DNA of 52,692 bases from Spongiibacteraceae bacterium. Its GTDB lineage: Bacteria; Pseudomonadota; Gammaproteobacteria; Pseudomonadales; Dasaniaceae. Positions 17,745 to 28,426 of this stretch are shown one piece after another. The stretch lies in contig JAUXHA010000006.1 of NCBI GenBank assembly GCA_030621845.1, forward strand, positions 1 through 52,692, read 5' to 3'. The translations under genes were made by a program, and so were the position numbers. The notes below the pieces were generated by a model. That model was given only the letters and a program-made list of their open reading frames with translations. It did not search any database and was not told the origin of the DNA. The stretch's first letter is position 1, and each line of letters opens with the position of its first letter.

Positions 17745-18362
17745 GTGGAAATTGCCTGTCTTGACCTTGAAGGGGTTTTGATTCCGGAGATCTGGATTAA
17801 TTTTGCTGAAAAAACTGGTATTGAAGCGCTCAAGGCGACCACGCGCGATGTTCCCGATTACGATGTGCTGATGAAGCAACGGCTGGCTATTCTCGACCAG
17901 CACGGTTATGGCCTGCCGGATATTCAGGCGGTGATCAGCGAGCTGTCGCCGATGGAGGGGGCCAGCGAATTTCTCAACTGGTTGCGCGAGCGGTTCCAGG
18001 TGGTGATTTTATCGGATACGTTCTATGAATTTGGTATGCCGTTTATGAAGCAACTGGGATACCCAACACTGTTATGTCACAAGCTGAATGTTGATAGTAA
18101 TGGCCGGGTTGTCGACTACCAGTTACGCCAGGCCAACCCCAAGCGACAAGCGGTGATCGGCTTTCACTCGATGTATTATCGTACTATCGCCGCCGGTGAC
18201 TCCTATAATGATATCACCATGCTGGCTGAGGCCAATGCCGGTATTTTGTTTAAAGCGCCCGATAATGTCATTGCTGAATTTCCGCAGTTCCCCGCCGTCC
18301 ACGAATACGAGGAGTTGAAAAAAGAATTCCTCAAAGCCAGTAATCGTGAGCTGAGCTTATAA
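17745..18362 (+). CDS. thrH: Bifunctional phosphoserine phosphatase / homoserine phosphotransferase ThrH
   Basis: A 205-residue HAD-family enzyme with DLEGVL in place of the usual DxDxT loop, a feature of ThrH. ILSDTFYEF, a Lys-containing segment and GDSYNDITML complete HAD motifs II-IV. ThrH dephosphorylates phosphoserine and can transfer the phosphate to homoserine, linking Ser and Thr synthesis. The start is GTG at 17745, 8 bases after GGAG. It converges on pabB; the two stop codons form TTATAA. Confidence 0.93.
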   Translation: MEIACLDLEGVLIPEIWINFAEKTGIEALKATTRDVPDYDVLMKQRLAILDQHGYGLPDIQAVISELSPMEGASEFLNWLRERFQVVILSDTFYEFGMPFMKQLGYPTLLCHKLNVDSNGRVVDYQLRQANPKRQAVIGFHSMYYRTIAAGDSYNDITMLAEANAGILFKAPDNVIAEFPQFPAVHEYEELKKEFLKASNRELSL

Positions 18363-19730
18363 TGATTTGACCGGTGTTTTTCGGCTGGCTTGCAGTACCT
18401 GCAGAAATTTTTTGACCTTGCTCATGGCCTCCTCATACTCAGCCTCACAGCGGGAGTCGGCGACGATACCGCCACCGGCCCAGCAGTGAATATTATTGTC
18501 CTCACAAAGCAGGGTCCTGATGGCGATATTGGTATCCATCTGGCCATCAAAACTGATATAACCGATCGCGCCACAGTAGGCTGAGCGCCGGTGAGCTTCC
18601 AGCTCTTCAATGATTTCCATGGCGCGTATTTTTGGCGCGCCGGTGATCGAGCCCCCAGGAAAACAACTGGCCAGCAGATCCAGCGCGTGAATGCCCTGGC
18701 GGAGCTCTCCGCTGATGGTGCTAACCAGGTGGTGGACGGTTTCAAAGCTTTGCAATTCAAACAATTGCTCTACCTGAATACTGCCTGGATGACAGCTCCT
18801 GCCCAGGTCGTTGCGTAATAAATCCACAATCATCAGGTTTTCTGCACGATCTTTCTCGCTAAGTATTAATTGCTGTGCCAATAACTGGTCTCTCACCGCG
18901 TCAATCCCCCGGCCAATGGTGCCCTTGATGGGTGAGGTAATGACTTTGCGTCCATCGACTTTCAGAAACCGTTCCGGTGACAAGCTCATCAGCGCCCATT
19001 GCTCGTGCTCAAGATAGGCGGAGTAGGGAGCCGCGGCCACTTCACGCAAGCCCTGGTAGGCCTGCCAGGAATCACCCTGGTAACGACTGGAAAAGCGCTG
19101 CGCCAGATTGACCTGATAGCAGTCTCCGGCCTGGATATAGTGCTGGGTAGTGGAAAAAGCCCGCTGATAATCCTCTCTGGAAAAATTTGACCGAAAGTCG
19201 TCAAGCAGCTCGAAGGGCAGGGGGTCGGGGGTCGTTATTTTATTCAATCGTCGTCGCACATCAGCGATTAAACCGGATGCAAGCTGTGGGTGTGCGACCA
19301 GCAGGGTACGGCGGTTGTGATGATCGACGATGATCGCCCAGTGATAAATACCAACGAGGGCATCCGGGCTATTGATGTCAGGTGCCAGCTGCCGGGGCAG
19401 TTTTTCCAGCTGCTGTCCCAGGTCGTAACCGAAAAAACCGATGGCACCACCGATGAAGGGCAATTGGTAATCGTTAGCCAGTTGCTCGGGGTATTCTTGC
19501 AGTCGACTTTTTACCGCCTGAAATAGATTTTCCTGCGTGTAACTGCCTGTTTCTTCTGGACTTATTTTTATTATATGGCTTGGGTTAGCGCTGATAATAT
19601 CGTAGCGGCCGCGTTGAGAATACGGTGAGGCGCTGTCCAGGAATACCGGCATCTCCAAATCACGCAGTCGAGCAAACAAGCTGCAGCTATCGAGCGAGTA
19701 GGGTAGTTCCTCAAGGTGAAGCGCTTGCAT
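18357..19730 (-). CDS. pabB: Aminodeoxychorismate synthase component I
   Basis: A 457-residue chorismate-binding enzyme that, with a glutaminase partner, makes 4-amino-4-deoxychorismate for p-aminobenzoate and folate. C-terminal motifs are SPIKGTIGRG (catalytic Lys), DLLRNDLGR, the GGSITGAPK loop and GAIGY. The N-terminal half carries the tryptophan-pocket-type region. Length fits PabB rather than the longer TrpE. The partner for the next step, pabC, is about 29 kb away in this window; pabA is not seen. Confidence 0.93.
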   Translation of the reverse strand: MQALHLEELPYSLDSCSLFARLRDLEMPVFLDSASPYSQRGRYDIISANPSHIIKISPEETGSYTQENLFQAVKSRLQEYPEQLANDYQLPFIGGAIGFFGYDLGQQLEKLPRQLAPDINSPDALVGIYHWAIIVDHHNRRTLLVAHPQLASGLIADVRRRLNKITTPDPLPFELLDDFRSNFSREDYQRAFSTTQHYIQAGDCYQVNLAQRFSSRYQGDSWQAYQGLREVAAAPYSAYLEHEQWALMSLSPERFLKVDGRKVITSPIKGTIGRGIDAVRDQLLAQQLILSEKDRAENLMIVDLLRNDLGRSCHPGSIQVEQLFELQSFETVHHLVSTISGELRQGIHALDLLASCFPGGSITGAPKIRAMEIIEELEAHRRSAYCGAIGYISFDGQMDTNIAIRTLLCEDNNIHCWAGGGIVADSRCEAEYEEAMSKVKKFLQVLQASRKTPVKSL

Positions 19731-19867
19731 GGCGAGAAAATATCACTGGTTAATGGATGATTTCCGGTGCATCAAGGGTGATGAAATAGTTGCTGATTGT
19801 AGCTTGTTCAGACGGCAAAAATCCACTGTTTAAACGTTTAAGCTATTGATACTGACCGGTTTTTTCA

Positions 19868-19896
19868 TTGACATAACCTCCCGATACAATTATGGT
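19868..19896 (+). promoter_or_regulatory. Sigma70-type promoter for the propionyl-CoA operon
   Basis: TTGACA (19868-19873), a 17-base spacer and TATGGT (19891-19896). The only downstream gene on this strand is the carboxyltransferase, giving a leader of roughly 220 bases. The rest of the 19731-20125 gap shows no other gene. Confidence 0.6.
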
Positions 19897-20125
19897 AAGC
19901 GCCCGTTAAACAGGGGTCGAACGGTAGTTTTCCAGACGTGTAGTCGGTTTGCATTTCAGCACCACGCGCTGGTTTCCCCCCGGTTTATTATCTCCATTGT
20001 TTTACAGCGGCTTGAGGTTTAGCCTTGGTGCTGGCGCGGGTATTAAATCAGTAAGCATCATCGCCACAGCCTTTCTAATGATACGCTGTGCAACTGTTAT
20101 TTGGACATCATTGAGACCAATCGGT

Positions 20126-21859
20126 ATGACTAAAACTTCCCGGATAACCCCAAGCTTGGATAATCCCTTTGAAGAAACGCTAGACGTGGAATTTGTAGTG
20201 CCTGGGCAAATTAGCTATGAACCCGGTCTTTATGAAGAGACCTTGAAATCTGGCCAGGCCTTGATTGACCGTCCTAAAACGGCGGCGGGTGTGGTTAGTA
20301 CAGAAAAACAACACCTGAAAAACCGGATGACAGTGTGGGAGCGGATTCAGGTGTTGGCTGATAGCGGCACGGAGCCGACTATTTTATTCCAGAACTGGGG
20401 GCCCAACCTCGACGGTGCTTCACTGGTGACTGCAGTGGTTAAAATCAACGGCCGCGATGTGGCGGTTTATGGACATGACTTCACCGTGCGTGCGGGCTCC
20501 ATGGATGCGACCAATGGTAACAAGCTGGCGCGCTTATTTCAGTTGGCAGGCAAGCGTAAAATTCCACTGGTAGGTCTCAATGACAGTGCTGGCGCCTTTG
20601 TCCCAGCGGGTGTCGGCGGTCTTGATGGTTACGCGGAAGCGTTTACGGGGCTGCGTAATATCAGCGGTGTAGTGCCCTCCATTATGTGCATGTTCGGCTT
20701 TAACGCCGGGGGCGGCTCCTACCTGCCTCGCCAGGGCAGTTTTGTGATCCAGCCCAACCAGACTTTTTTCGGGCTCACCGGCCCGGGCGTGGTGAAATCA
20801 GTATTGGGTGAAGATGTCACCCCCGATGAACTGGGTGGGCCCAGTGTGCACAGCCAAACCGGTGTGACTGATTTTGTCGTTCCCGATGAGGTCAGTGCGT
20901 TGCAAAAGGTCAGGCAGCTATTAAATTACCTGCCGGCCAATAATAGTGAATTAGCGCCTTTCCAAACCACCTCAGATCCTATTGATCGCAAAACCTGGGA
21001 TATTGATCTGCTATTGAAGAAGGCTTTCAATTCGCCTACCGGTTTTAATACGCCCTTTGACATCTGCATCCTGATTCAGCAGCTTTGTGATCATGGTGAT
21101 TACTTTGAAATCCAGCCCGAGCGCGCCCGTAACACAATCTGTGCACTGGGGCGTATGGGCGGTAATGTGATCGGCTTCATTGCCAATAACTCGGCGGTGG
21201 CTTCCGGCCAGATTGATATCGATGCCGCTTATAAAAATGCCCGTTTTATCCGCTTCTGTAATCTTTACAATATTCCAATGATTTTTATGGAAGATACCAC
21301 CGGCTTTTTACCCGGTCGAGAGCAGGAGAGTAATGGCATTGTGCAGGCCGGGCGCGCCATGCTCGATGCGATTGTTGACCTGCGCACCCCACGCTTTCTG
21401 TTGCTGGTACGCAATGCTTTCGGTGGCGCCTATGCCTCTTATAACAACTACCCCACGGGAGCAGATTTTGTGGTGGCGCTGCCCACTACCCGGGTAGCGG
21501 TGATGGGGCCCGCCGGTGTGGAATTTGTCTATAAGAAAGAGTTGCGTGAAATACGTGGCTCGCTGGCCAAGCGAGTGGCATCGGCAAGCGAGGAATATCT
21601 AAACAGCGGCCAGTCTGCGGAGGAAGCTCGGGGCAGTGCAGAAGAATCCGCAGGGATTTGGGCTAAGGAACAAGAAGCCCTGTTGGCGGTGCGCTACGAG
21701 CGAGAATTAATGAACCCCAATGAAGCCTTAAGCCTGGGTTCAATCTCGCAGATTGTGATGCCCAGTGATTTGCGCAAGGTGTTGGGTGAAAATATGGCGT
21801 TCCACCTGGAACATTACACCCCCGAGCCGCTCACTGCGGTACAGCGGGAATTCCACTAA
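20126..21859 (+). CDS. Acyl-CoA (probably propionyl-CoA) carboxylase, carboxyltransferase subunit
   Basis: 577 residues with both N- and C-terminal carboxyltransferase halves fused in one chain. N-half: [21 protein letters not shown] and [15 protein letters not shown]-half: [33 protein letters not shown] and [10 protein letters not shown]. It transfers CO2 from carboxybiotin to an acyl-CoA. The following biotin carboxylase, epimerase, mutase and MeaB genes point to propionyl-CoA. The start at 20126 fits conservation; an ATG at 19949 would add 59 hydrophobic, unrelated residues. The ribosome-binding site is weak. Confidence 0.85.
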   Translation: MTKTSRITPSLDNPFEETLDVEFVVPGQISYEPGLYEETLKSGQALIDRPKTAAGVVSTEKQHLKNRMTVWERIQVLADSGTEPTILFQNWGPNLDGASLVTAVVKINGRDVAVYGHDFTVRAGSMDATNGNKLARLFQLAGKRKIPLVGLNDSAGAFVPAGVGGLDGYAEAFTGLRNISGVVPSIMCMFGFNAGGGSYLPRQGSFVIQPNQTFFGLTGPGVVKSVLGEDVTPDELGGPSVHSQTGVTDFVVPDEVSALQKVRQLLNYLPANNSELAPFQTTSDPIDRKTWDIDLLLKKAFNSPTGFNTPFDICILIQQLCDHGDYFEIQPERARNTICALGRMGGNVIGFIANNSAVASGQIDIDAAYKNARFIRFCNLYNIPMIFMEDTTGFLPGREQESNGIVQAGRAMLDAIVDLRTPRFLLLVRNAFGGAYASYNNYPTGADFVVALPTTRVAVMGPAGVEFVYKKELREIRGSLAKRVASASEEYLNSGQSAEEARGSAEESAGIWAKEQEALLAVRYERELMNPNEALSLGSISQIVMPSDLRKVLGENMAFHLEHYTPEPLTAVQREFH

Positions 21860-21898
21860 ATCAGCCATCGCTACAGATTTTTTTAAAGAGGTTTACGC

Positions 21899-24754
21899 GT
21901 GTCACAAAGTAATGATTACTATTTGAATAATCCATTAATTCACCGCGATCGCAAGCTCAATGGTGCCAGCTCAGCGTGGGTGCGCAGCTTTAGCTGCGAC
22001 GATATGAAACCGTTGATTATCTGTCGCGGACCGATTCGCAAAGAAGCGATGGATGTTTTTGATGAAATGGGCATTCACGGTTACGGTATTTTACTGTCTG
22101 AAAAGGATTCCATTATTTACACTAACGCACTGGCGCCGGAATTGCGCAGCTTAACTGACCCCAGTCGCGTGCACCGGGTACCGGATTATAGTGGTGCCAG
22201 CAAAGAAGAGCGTCAGCAGCGTATCCAGCAAATTATCCAGATTGCCAGGGATAATGCTTACGATTCTATCTTCATTGGTTATGGTTTTATGGCTGAAGAT
22301 GAAGAGATGGTTCGCGCCATTGAGCAAGCTGGCCTTAATTTTATCGGCCCCTGTTCAAAAACTGTTCACGATGCGGGTCTCAAGGATGAAGCCAAGCGTA
22401 CCGCCCTGCGTGTTGGCGTCAGCGTTACTCCCGGTATTGATAATGCGTCGACAATGACGGTGCTGGGCAAGTATCCGACCACGGCAGATTTACAACAGCT
22501 GTGTAAGGAGCAGTCGCTGGAAGTGGCTGACGATTTATTTAGCAATACTGATTACGCGCTTGAAAATCAGGCTGAAGCGGTGTTGACGGCCTCGATTAAC
22601 AAGGGTATCGATCTTTTCACCATCGAAGAACTGGGCAAGGTGATTGAGCAAAAAGTCATCGAAATGTACCAGGGGTATCCGGCAAACAGAATTCGCCTGA
22701 AGGCAATTTCCGGTGGTGGCGGCAAGGGCCAGCGTATATTGCCCGCGCCGACCTACTATGAAGGCTCCCTTTCCGAGCAAATTCAGCAGGCGGCCACCCG
22801 CGCCCCTGAATTGGCTCTCGAAATACTCAACGAAGTGAAATGTAACGGCGTCGGTGACAACAAGAATGTGCTGGTTGAGCTGAACATTGAAACTACCCGG
22901 CATCAGGAAATACAAGTGCTGGGCAATGGCGATTGGTGTATTACCATGGGCGGTCGTGATTGCTCATTGCAAATGCACGAACAGAAACTGTTGGAAGTGT
23001 CAGTGACTACCGAAGAGCTGTCACTGGCTATTGCAGCAGCTGAAGCTGCCGGTAAAACGGCTGAGTTAGCTACGTTACGCTCTGATCTGGATATTCTTGA
23101 GAAGATGGAAAATGAGGCCGCTCGCTTTGGCGAGGCCGTTGGTCTTGATTCCGTATCCACCTTTGAGTGTATTGTCGATGGTAGTAGTCACTTCTTTATG
23201 GAAATGAATACGCGCATCCAGGTGGAACACCGGGTAACCGAACTTTGCTACAAGTTACGCTTTGAGAATCCTGACGATGGTGCCGATTCCTTTGTCGTCG
23301 AATCATTGGTGGAAGCCATGGTATTGCTGGCCAGGCACGCCAGGCGATTACCCAAGCCAGTGCGCTTGCCTCGCGAGGCGGCCTCTGTTGAAGCCCGCCT
23401 GAATGCAACCAACCAGGCCCTGCAACCCCATGCCGGTGGTATTATCGAGCGCTGGTCTGATGCCGCTGAAGGCGAAATTCGTGACGATCAGGGCATTAGC
23501 ATGCACAATCCTGATACCGACGTATTTATGAAGTATCACCTGGCCGGGGCCTATGACTCAAATATTGCCCTGTTACTGACCGTTGGGGAAACCCGGCTGG
23601 ACAGCTATCAGCGGCTGGCTGAAATCATCCGTTGTACCAATTTACGGGGAAAAGACCTGTCCACCAACCTCGAATTTCACTATGGGCTGGTGAGCTGGTT
23701 TATTGGTCACAATATCAATGCGCGGCCGACCACGCGTTTTATCGTTCCCTACCTCACCGCGGTGGGGCAGTTAAAGCAAGCTGCCAACCAGATTGACTTG
23801 AAATTTGCTTTCGGGAAGGTACGGAGTAAGCACTTAACAGATAACGACACTGAAAGCCGAACAGCGGTAGCCAATGTACTGGATCGCAAGGCCGGCTTGC
23901 TAGTGAGGCCGCTTCAGGCCCTGTTTGAGGAGCCTCATCTACTGGCCGGTTGGCTGGCTCTGAACTGCAATAATTTCCATGTTGAGGGAGAGAAAATCAA
24001 CTGGATTAAAAACCCGATTGAGGTGCTCGATGATTTATACCACTTTCTGCATATGGACTATGTGGAGGGTAAGCCCGCTGCCAATATGATTTGGGATCAT
24101 GACAATAAAGTGTTACAGCAGGCACTGGCTTTTTACCGCTCCCTGAAGCAGCATCTGGGTGAGCTCAGTTTTGCCGAAATTGAAACGGCAATGGCAGGGG
24201 ATGTACCCGCCGGTCTAAGTGATGAGCAATGGCTTGCCGCGCAGTCAGCCCATGCCGGTTACCAGGCTGGCACAGAATTACTCTCCGTATTGCCGCATAT
24301 TGCTGTGGTTACCGACTTCTTTGCATTGAAAGTGAATGATGACCTTTCCATTCATATCCCCGATGAGTTGACCGATGAAACCCTGCAAGAGACGATGGCG
24401 AAAATCCTGGTACCGCCACTGGTTGCTAAGTCTGATGAGATTCTGGCGGAGAGCGGCGGGATGTTCTACCCCCGCGAGGCACCGGGGATGGATACCTTTG
24501 TCGATGAGGGCGCGCATTTCAATGCCGGTGATCCTTTGTATATTGTTGAAGTTATGAAGATGTTCAACAAGATTTATGCACCGTTTGCCGGAACCATCAA
24601 AAAAGTACTGGTGGATATCGATGGGGCGATTATTAAGAAGGGCCAACCGCTGTTCAAGATTACCCCCGATGAAATCGTCATTGAAGAGTCTCCAGAGGAG
24701 ATCAAAGCCCGGATGCAACAGAAGACGGCCGCGTTTTTGGCCATCATTGCCTAA
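21899..24754 (+). CDS. Acyl-CoA carboxylase, large biotin carboxylase / biotin carrier subunit
   Basis: 951 residues. An N-terminal biotin-carboxylase Rossmann domain and ATP-grasp (Gly-rich loop AISGGGGKGQRI near 270; EMNTRIQVEH) are followed by a long middle region and a C-terminal biotinyl domain with VEVMKM, biotinylated Lys887. It carboxylates biotin with bicarbonate and ATP. It is much longer than ordinary propionyl-CoA carboxylase alpha chains (about 660-700), with an extra segment of some 250 residues before the biotin domain. The start is GTG at 21899 after AAAGAGG. It lies 39 bp behind the carboxyltransferase gene. Confidence 0.87.
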   Translation: MSQSNDYYLNNPLIHRDRKLNGASSAWVRSFSCDDMKPLIICRGPIRKEAMDVFDEMGIHGYGILLSEKDSIIYTNALAPELRSLTDPSRVHRVPDYSGASKEERQQRIQQIIQIARDNAYDSIFIGYGFMAEDEEMVRAIEQAGLNFIGPCSKTVHDAGLKDEAKRTALRVGVSVTPGIDNASTMTVLGKYPTTADLQQLCKEQSLEVADDLFSNTDYALENQAEAVLTASINKGIDLFTIEELGKVIEQKVIEMYQGYPANRIRLKAISGGGGKGQRILPAPTYYEGSLSEQIQQAATRAPELALEILNEVKCNGVGDNKNVLVELNIETTRHQEIQVLGNGDWCITMGGRDCSLQMHEQKLLEVSVTTEELSLAIAAAEAAGKTAELATLRSDLDILEKMENEAARFGEAVGLDSVSTFECIVDGSSHFFMEMNTRIQVEHRVTELCYKLRFENPDDGADSFVVESLVEAMVLLARHARRLPKPVRLPREAASVEARLNATNQALQPHAGGIIERWSDAAEGEIRDDQGISMHNPDTDVFMKYHLAGAYDSNIALLLTVGETRLDSYQRLAEIIRCTNLRGKDLSTNLEFHYGLVSWFIGHNINARPTTRFIVPYLTAVGQLKQAANQIDLKFAFGKVRSKHLTDNDTESRTAVANVLDRKAGLLVRPLQALFEEPHLLAGWLALNCNNFHVEGEKINWIKNPIEVLDDLYHFLHMDYVEGKPAANMIWDHDNKVLQQALAFYRSLKQHLGELSFAEIETAMAGDVPAGLSDEQWLAAQSAHAGYQAGTELLSVLPHIAVVTDFFALKVNDDLSIHIPDELTDETLQETMAKILVPPLVAKSDEILAESGGMFYPREAPGMDTFVDEGAHFNAGDPLYIVEVMKMFNKIYAPFAGTIKKVLVDIDGAIIKKGQPLFKITPDEIVIEESPEEIKARMQQKTAAFLAIIA

Positions 24755-24806
24755 CATGATACGCTGCGGCGACAGCGCTGCTGTCGTCAGAAATAAGGAG
24801 TAGAGA

Positions 24807-25217
24807 ATGATTACAGCCCTCGATCATATCGCTATCGCTGTGCCGGACCTTGAAGCCAGCATTAAGCGTTTTATGGAGGATTTTGGTCTCGAATTTTCTG
24901 GTACGGAAGATGTGGTGGCGGCGAAGACATCAACGGCATTTTTCCCCTTGCCGCCAACCAGTATCGAATTGGTTCATCCGCTGCAAGGAGAGGGGCCAAT
25001 CGCTAAATACCTGGAGAAAAAGGGTGGTGGTCTGCATCACCTGTGCTTCCGCAGCGATAATATCGAAGAAGATATCGCCCGTTTGAAGGACAAAGGCTAT
25101 CAATTTCTCTCCGATGGCCCCTCGGATGGTGCGCATAATTCCAAAGTCATTTTTATTCATCCTAAATCCTGTGATGGCGTATTAATTGAGCTTAACCAGC
25201 CTGCTGATGATCACTAG
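24807..25217 (+). CDS. mce: Methylmalonyl-CoA epimerase
   Basis: A 136-residue vicinal-oxygen-chelate fold protein that interconverts (S)- and (R)-methylmalonyl-CoA. Likely metal ligands are His7 in LDHIAIAV, the GGGLHHLCF histidine (77 or 78) and Glu128 in LIELNQP. TSIELVHPL and HPKSCDGVLIEL match the family. A clear AAGGAG site precedes the ATG. It is third in the operon, between carboxylase and mutase, exactly where pathway logic places it. Confidence 0.93.
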   Translation: MITALDHIAIAVPDLEASIKRFMEDFGLEFSGTEDVVAAKTSTAFFPLPPTSIELVHPLQGEGPIAKYLEKKGGGLHHLCFRSDNIEEDIARLKDKGYQFLSDGPSDGAHNSKVIFIHPKSCDGVLIELNQPADDH

Positions 25218-25285
25218 CTTTCAGCCTGTTTGGCTGGACAGCGGTGCCTGTTGGGCCCACAACTGATTAATTAAAGAAGGTTTCC

Positions 25286-27445
25286 ATGTCAGAAAAAAAT
25301 TACCAAGCTGAACCCGCAACGCTGGAACAATGGCGCGAGCTGGCGACAAAGCAAATGAAGGGAAAAACACCCGATCAGCTAACCTGGAATACGGCGGAGG
25401 GGATAGATATCAAATGCCTGTACACACAGGAAGATATCGCCGGGCTGGAATACACCAACACGCTACCGGGCACAGCACCGTATATTCGCGGTCCCCAGGC
25501 AACCATGTACGCAGGGCGTCCCTGGACGATACGGCAATACGCGGGCTTTTCTACCGCCGAAGAATCCAATGCTTTCTATCGCAAGGCCCTGGCGGCGGGA
25601 GGCCAGGGCGTTTCGGTAGCTTTTGACCTGGCGACCCATCGTGGCTATGACTCAGACCACCCCCGGGTAAGCGGTGATGTGGGAAAAGCCGGTGTGGCGA
25701 TTGATTCCGTAGAGGATATGAAAATTCTCTTTGACGGTATTCCGCTGGACAAAGTATCGGTTTCGATGACCATGAACGGTGCCGTGTTACCGGTGCTGGC
25801 CGGCTATATTGTTGCCGCGGAAGAGCAGGGTGTTAGCCACGATCAACTGGCGGGGACGATCCAGAACGATATTCTTAAGGAGTTCATGGTTCGCAATACC
25901 TATATCTATCCACCTGCCCCCTCGATGAAAATCATTGGCGACATTATTGCCTATGCCACTGAGCATATGCCTCGCTTTAATACCATTTCAATTTCCGGTT
26001 ATCACATTCAGGAAGCCGGTGCCGATGCCGCGCTGGAAATGGCTTATACCCTGGCCGATGGTAAGGAGTATATCCGCACAGCGATTGCTGCTGGCTTGGA
26101 TATTGACCAGTTTGCCCCGCGGCTGTCCTTCTTCTGGGGCATTGGTATGAATTTCTATATGGAAATTGCCAAGATGCGTGCGGCGCGGTTGCTATGGGCC
26201 AGAATTGTTAGCGAATTTAATCCCAAGAACCCGAAATCTTCCATGTTGCGGACGCATAGCCAGACCTCGGGTTGGTCGCTAACCGAGCAGGATCCCTACA
26301 ATAATGTGGTGCGGACTACCATTGAGGCCATGGCCGCTGTGTTCGGCGGTACTCAGTCCCTGCATACCAATGCCCTGGATGAAGCGATTGCTTTACCCAC
26401 CGAGTTTTCCTCGCGTATTGCCCGCAACACCCAGTTGGTGATTCAGGAAGAGACTGGTATCACTAAGGTGGTCGATCCCTGGGGCGGCTCTTATATGATG
26501 GAAAGCCTGACCGCGGATATTGCTGACAAAGCCTGGCAATTAATCGAAGAAGTGGAAGCCCAGGGCGGCATGGCCAAGGCGATTGAAACCGGGATGCCGA
26601 AATTACGCATCGAGGAATCGGCCGCTAAGAAGCAGGCACGCATCGACCGCGGTGAAGATGTGATTGTCGGCGTTAATAAATATACGCTTGAGCAGGAAGA
26701 TGATGTCGACATTCTGGAAATCGACAATGAAGCTGTACGTGAGTCGCAGCTCAAGCGTTTGGCTGAGATACGCGCTGGCCGTGATGAGAAGGCGGTGGAA
26801 GCAGCATTGGAAGCGATTTATCAATGTGCGCTTAGTGGCGAGGGTAACCTGCTAGACTTAAGTATTAACGCCACCCGGCTTCGTGCCTCGGTAGGGGAGA
26901 TTTCATTCGCTATGGAACGTGAATTTGGGCGCTTCAATGCGCAATCGCAAACGGTATCTGGCGTTTACGGCAGTGCTTATCAGGGTGATGAGAACTGGCA
27001 GGGCATTACTACCGATATCGAGCATTTTGTCACTAGTCACGGTCGGCGACCGCGTATGCTGGTGTGTAAAATGGGCCAGGACGGGCATGATCGTGGTGCC
27101 AAGGTCATCGCTACGGCGTTTGCCGATGTTGGTTTTGATATTGATTTGTCACCGATGTTTTCCACCCCGGAAGAGGTCGCCAAGCAGGCGGTAGAGAATG
27201 ATGTGCATGTGGTCGGGGTTTCTTCCCAGGCAGCGGGGCACAAAACCCTGGTGCCGGCCTTGATTGAGGCGCTGGGCAAGCAGGGCGCCAACGATATTAT
27301 CGTGGTGGCAGGTGGTGTGATTCCCAAGCAGGATTACGACTTCCTCTACAACGCCGGTGTTAAAGGTATCTTTGGTCCCGGCACTAAAATTCCGCTGGCG
27401 GCGCGCGATGTACTTACCGCGATTAACGAAGCGTATAAAATTTAA
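25286..27445 (+). CDS. scpA: Methylmalonyl-CoA mutase, single-chain (adenosylcobalamin-dependent)
   Basis: A 719-residue catalytic mutase converting (R)-methylmalonyl-CoA to succinyl-CoA. The N-terminal barrel has [32 protein letters not shown] and [19 protein letters not shown]. The C-terminal B12-binding domain (about 590-719) carries DGHDRG, whose His ligates cobalt, then a GG-containing loop. It resembles the large, active subunit; no separate small subunit is encoded. Its presence means the cell needs adenosylcobalamin. Confidence 0.95.
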   Translation: MSEKNYQAEPATLEQWRELATKQMKGKTPDQLTWNTAEGIDIKCLYTQEDIAGLEYTNTLPGTAPYIRGPQATMYAGRPWTIRQYAGFSTAEESNAFYRKALAAGGQGVSVAFDLATHRGYDSDHPRVSGDVGKAGVAIDSVEDMKILFDGIPLDKVSVSMTMNGAVLPVLAGYIVAAEEQGVSHDQLAGTIQNDILKEFMVRNTYIYPPAPSMKIIGDIIAYATEHMPRFNTISISGYHIQEAGADAALEMAYTLADGKEYIRTAIAAGLDIDQFAPRLSFFWGIGMNFYMEIAKMRAARLLWARIVSEFNPKNPKSSMLRTHSQTSGWSLTEQDPYNNVVRTTIEAMAAVFGGTQSLHTNALDEAIALPTEFSSRIARNTQLVIQEETGITKVVDPWGGSYMMESLTADIADKAWQLIEEVEAQGGMAKAIETGMPKLRIEESAAKKQARIDRGEDVIVGVNKYTLEQEDDVDILEIDNEAVRESQLKRLAEIRAGRDEKAVEAALEAIYQCALSGEGNLLDLSINATRLRASVGEISFAMEREFGRFNAQSQTVSGVYGSAYQGDENWQGITTDIEHFVTSHGRRPRMLVCKMGQDGHDRGAKVIATAFADVGFDIDLSPMFSTPEEVAKQAVENDVHVVGVSSQAAGHKTLVPALIEALGKQGANDIIVVAGGVIPKQDYDFLYNAGVKGIFGPGTKIPLAARDVLTAINEAYKI

Positions 27446-27466
27446 TAAAAATAATTCGGGCAGTTG

Positions 27467-28426
27467 ATGAGCCAAATTGATCTCGAACAACTTCGTCAGG
27501 GAAATCGCCGGGCTCTCGCCAAGGCGATTACTCTGGTTGAAAGCAAGCTGGATAGTCATCGCGAGCAGGCGCAGTCCGTGCTCGAACACATATTGCCCGC
27601 TAGCGGCAACAGTCTGCGTATCGGTATTAGCGGTATTCCCGGAGTCGGCAAGTCTACCTTTATTGAAACCTTTGGCCTTTACCTGATTGAACAGGGGAAA
27701 AAAGTAGCTGTATTGGCAGTTGATCCAAGCTCACCCCTGGCCGGAGGATCCATTCTAGGCGATAAAACGCGGATGGAGATACTGTCACGTTCTGATCGGG
27801 CATTTATTCGCCCTTCGCCCTCCGAGGGAGCGCTGGGCGGTGTTGCTCAAAAGACCCGTGAAACCATGCTGCTGTGCGAAGCCGCCGGTTATGATGTGAT
27901 CCTGGTTGAGACGGTAGGGGTAGGCCAAAGTGAATTTGAGGTCGCCGGTATGGTCGATTTCTTTATGGTACTGATGCTACCCAATGCCGGGGATGAATTA
28001 CAGGGAATTAAGAAGGGCATCATCGAACTGGCAGACGCGCTGATTATTAACAAGGCCGATGGTGAATCGTTAAATCTGGCCGAGCAAACTCGTCGCCATT
28101 ATGAAAATGCCATGCACCTGTTGCGCCATACCTCCTTCTGGACGCCCCGGGTAATGACCTGCTCGGCACAGGAGAATAAAAATATCGTTGAGGTGTGGGG
28201 AATGATTTCCGATTACCAGCTCGATGCGATTAACAATAATGTGTTTTATCAAAAACGTTGCAGCCAGAATCGACAGTGGATGCGAACGCTGCTTTCTGAA
28301 ATGCTTGAGTTGAAACTGAGAAGTAATGCCGAGGTGAAATCCCGGTTACCGGAACTTGAACAAAAAGTGATGGCGGGGGAGACGACTGCCTACATCGCGG
28401 CAAAAACATTGATTGATTTAGTGTAA
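27467..28426 (+). CDS. meaB: MeaB/ArgK-type GTPase, methylmalonyl-CoA mutase chaperone
   Basis: A 319-residue G3E-family GTPase that loads and protects the B12 cofactor of the mutase. The P-loop is GIPGVGKST (56-64); [18 protein letters not shown] is the MeaB switch signature; ETVGVGQSE and NKAD are G3 and G4. The ATG at 27467 is preferred over the adjacent TTG. It starts 21 bp after the mutase stop and is the last gene of the operon; no strong terminator follows. Confidence 0.95.
   Translation: MSQIDLEQLRQGNRRALAKAITLVESKLDSHREQAQSVLEHILPASGNSLRIGISGIPGVGKSTFIETFGLYLIEQGKKVAVLAVDPSSPLAGGSILGDKTRMEILSRSDRAFIRPSPSEGALGGVAQKTRETMLLCEAAGYDVILVETVGVGQSEFEVAGMVDFFMVLMLPNAGDELQGIKKGIIELADALIINKADGESLNLAEQTRRHYENAMHLLRHTSFWTPRVMTCSAQENKNIVEVWGMISDYQLDAINNNVFYQKRCSQNRQWMRTLLSEMLELKLRSNAEVKSRLPELEQKVMAGETTAYIAAKTLIDLV

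Noticed and set aside
19949-20125. Upstream extension of the carboxyltransferase giving 636 residues
   Set aside because: The added residues are hydrophobic and unrelated to the family; conservation begins after the ATG at 20126.
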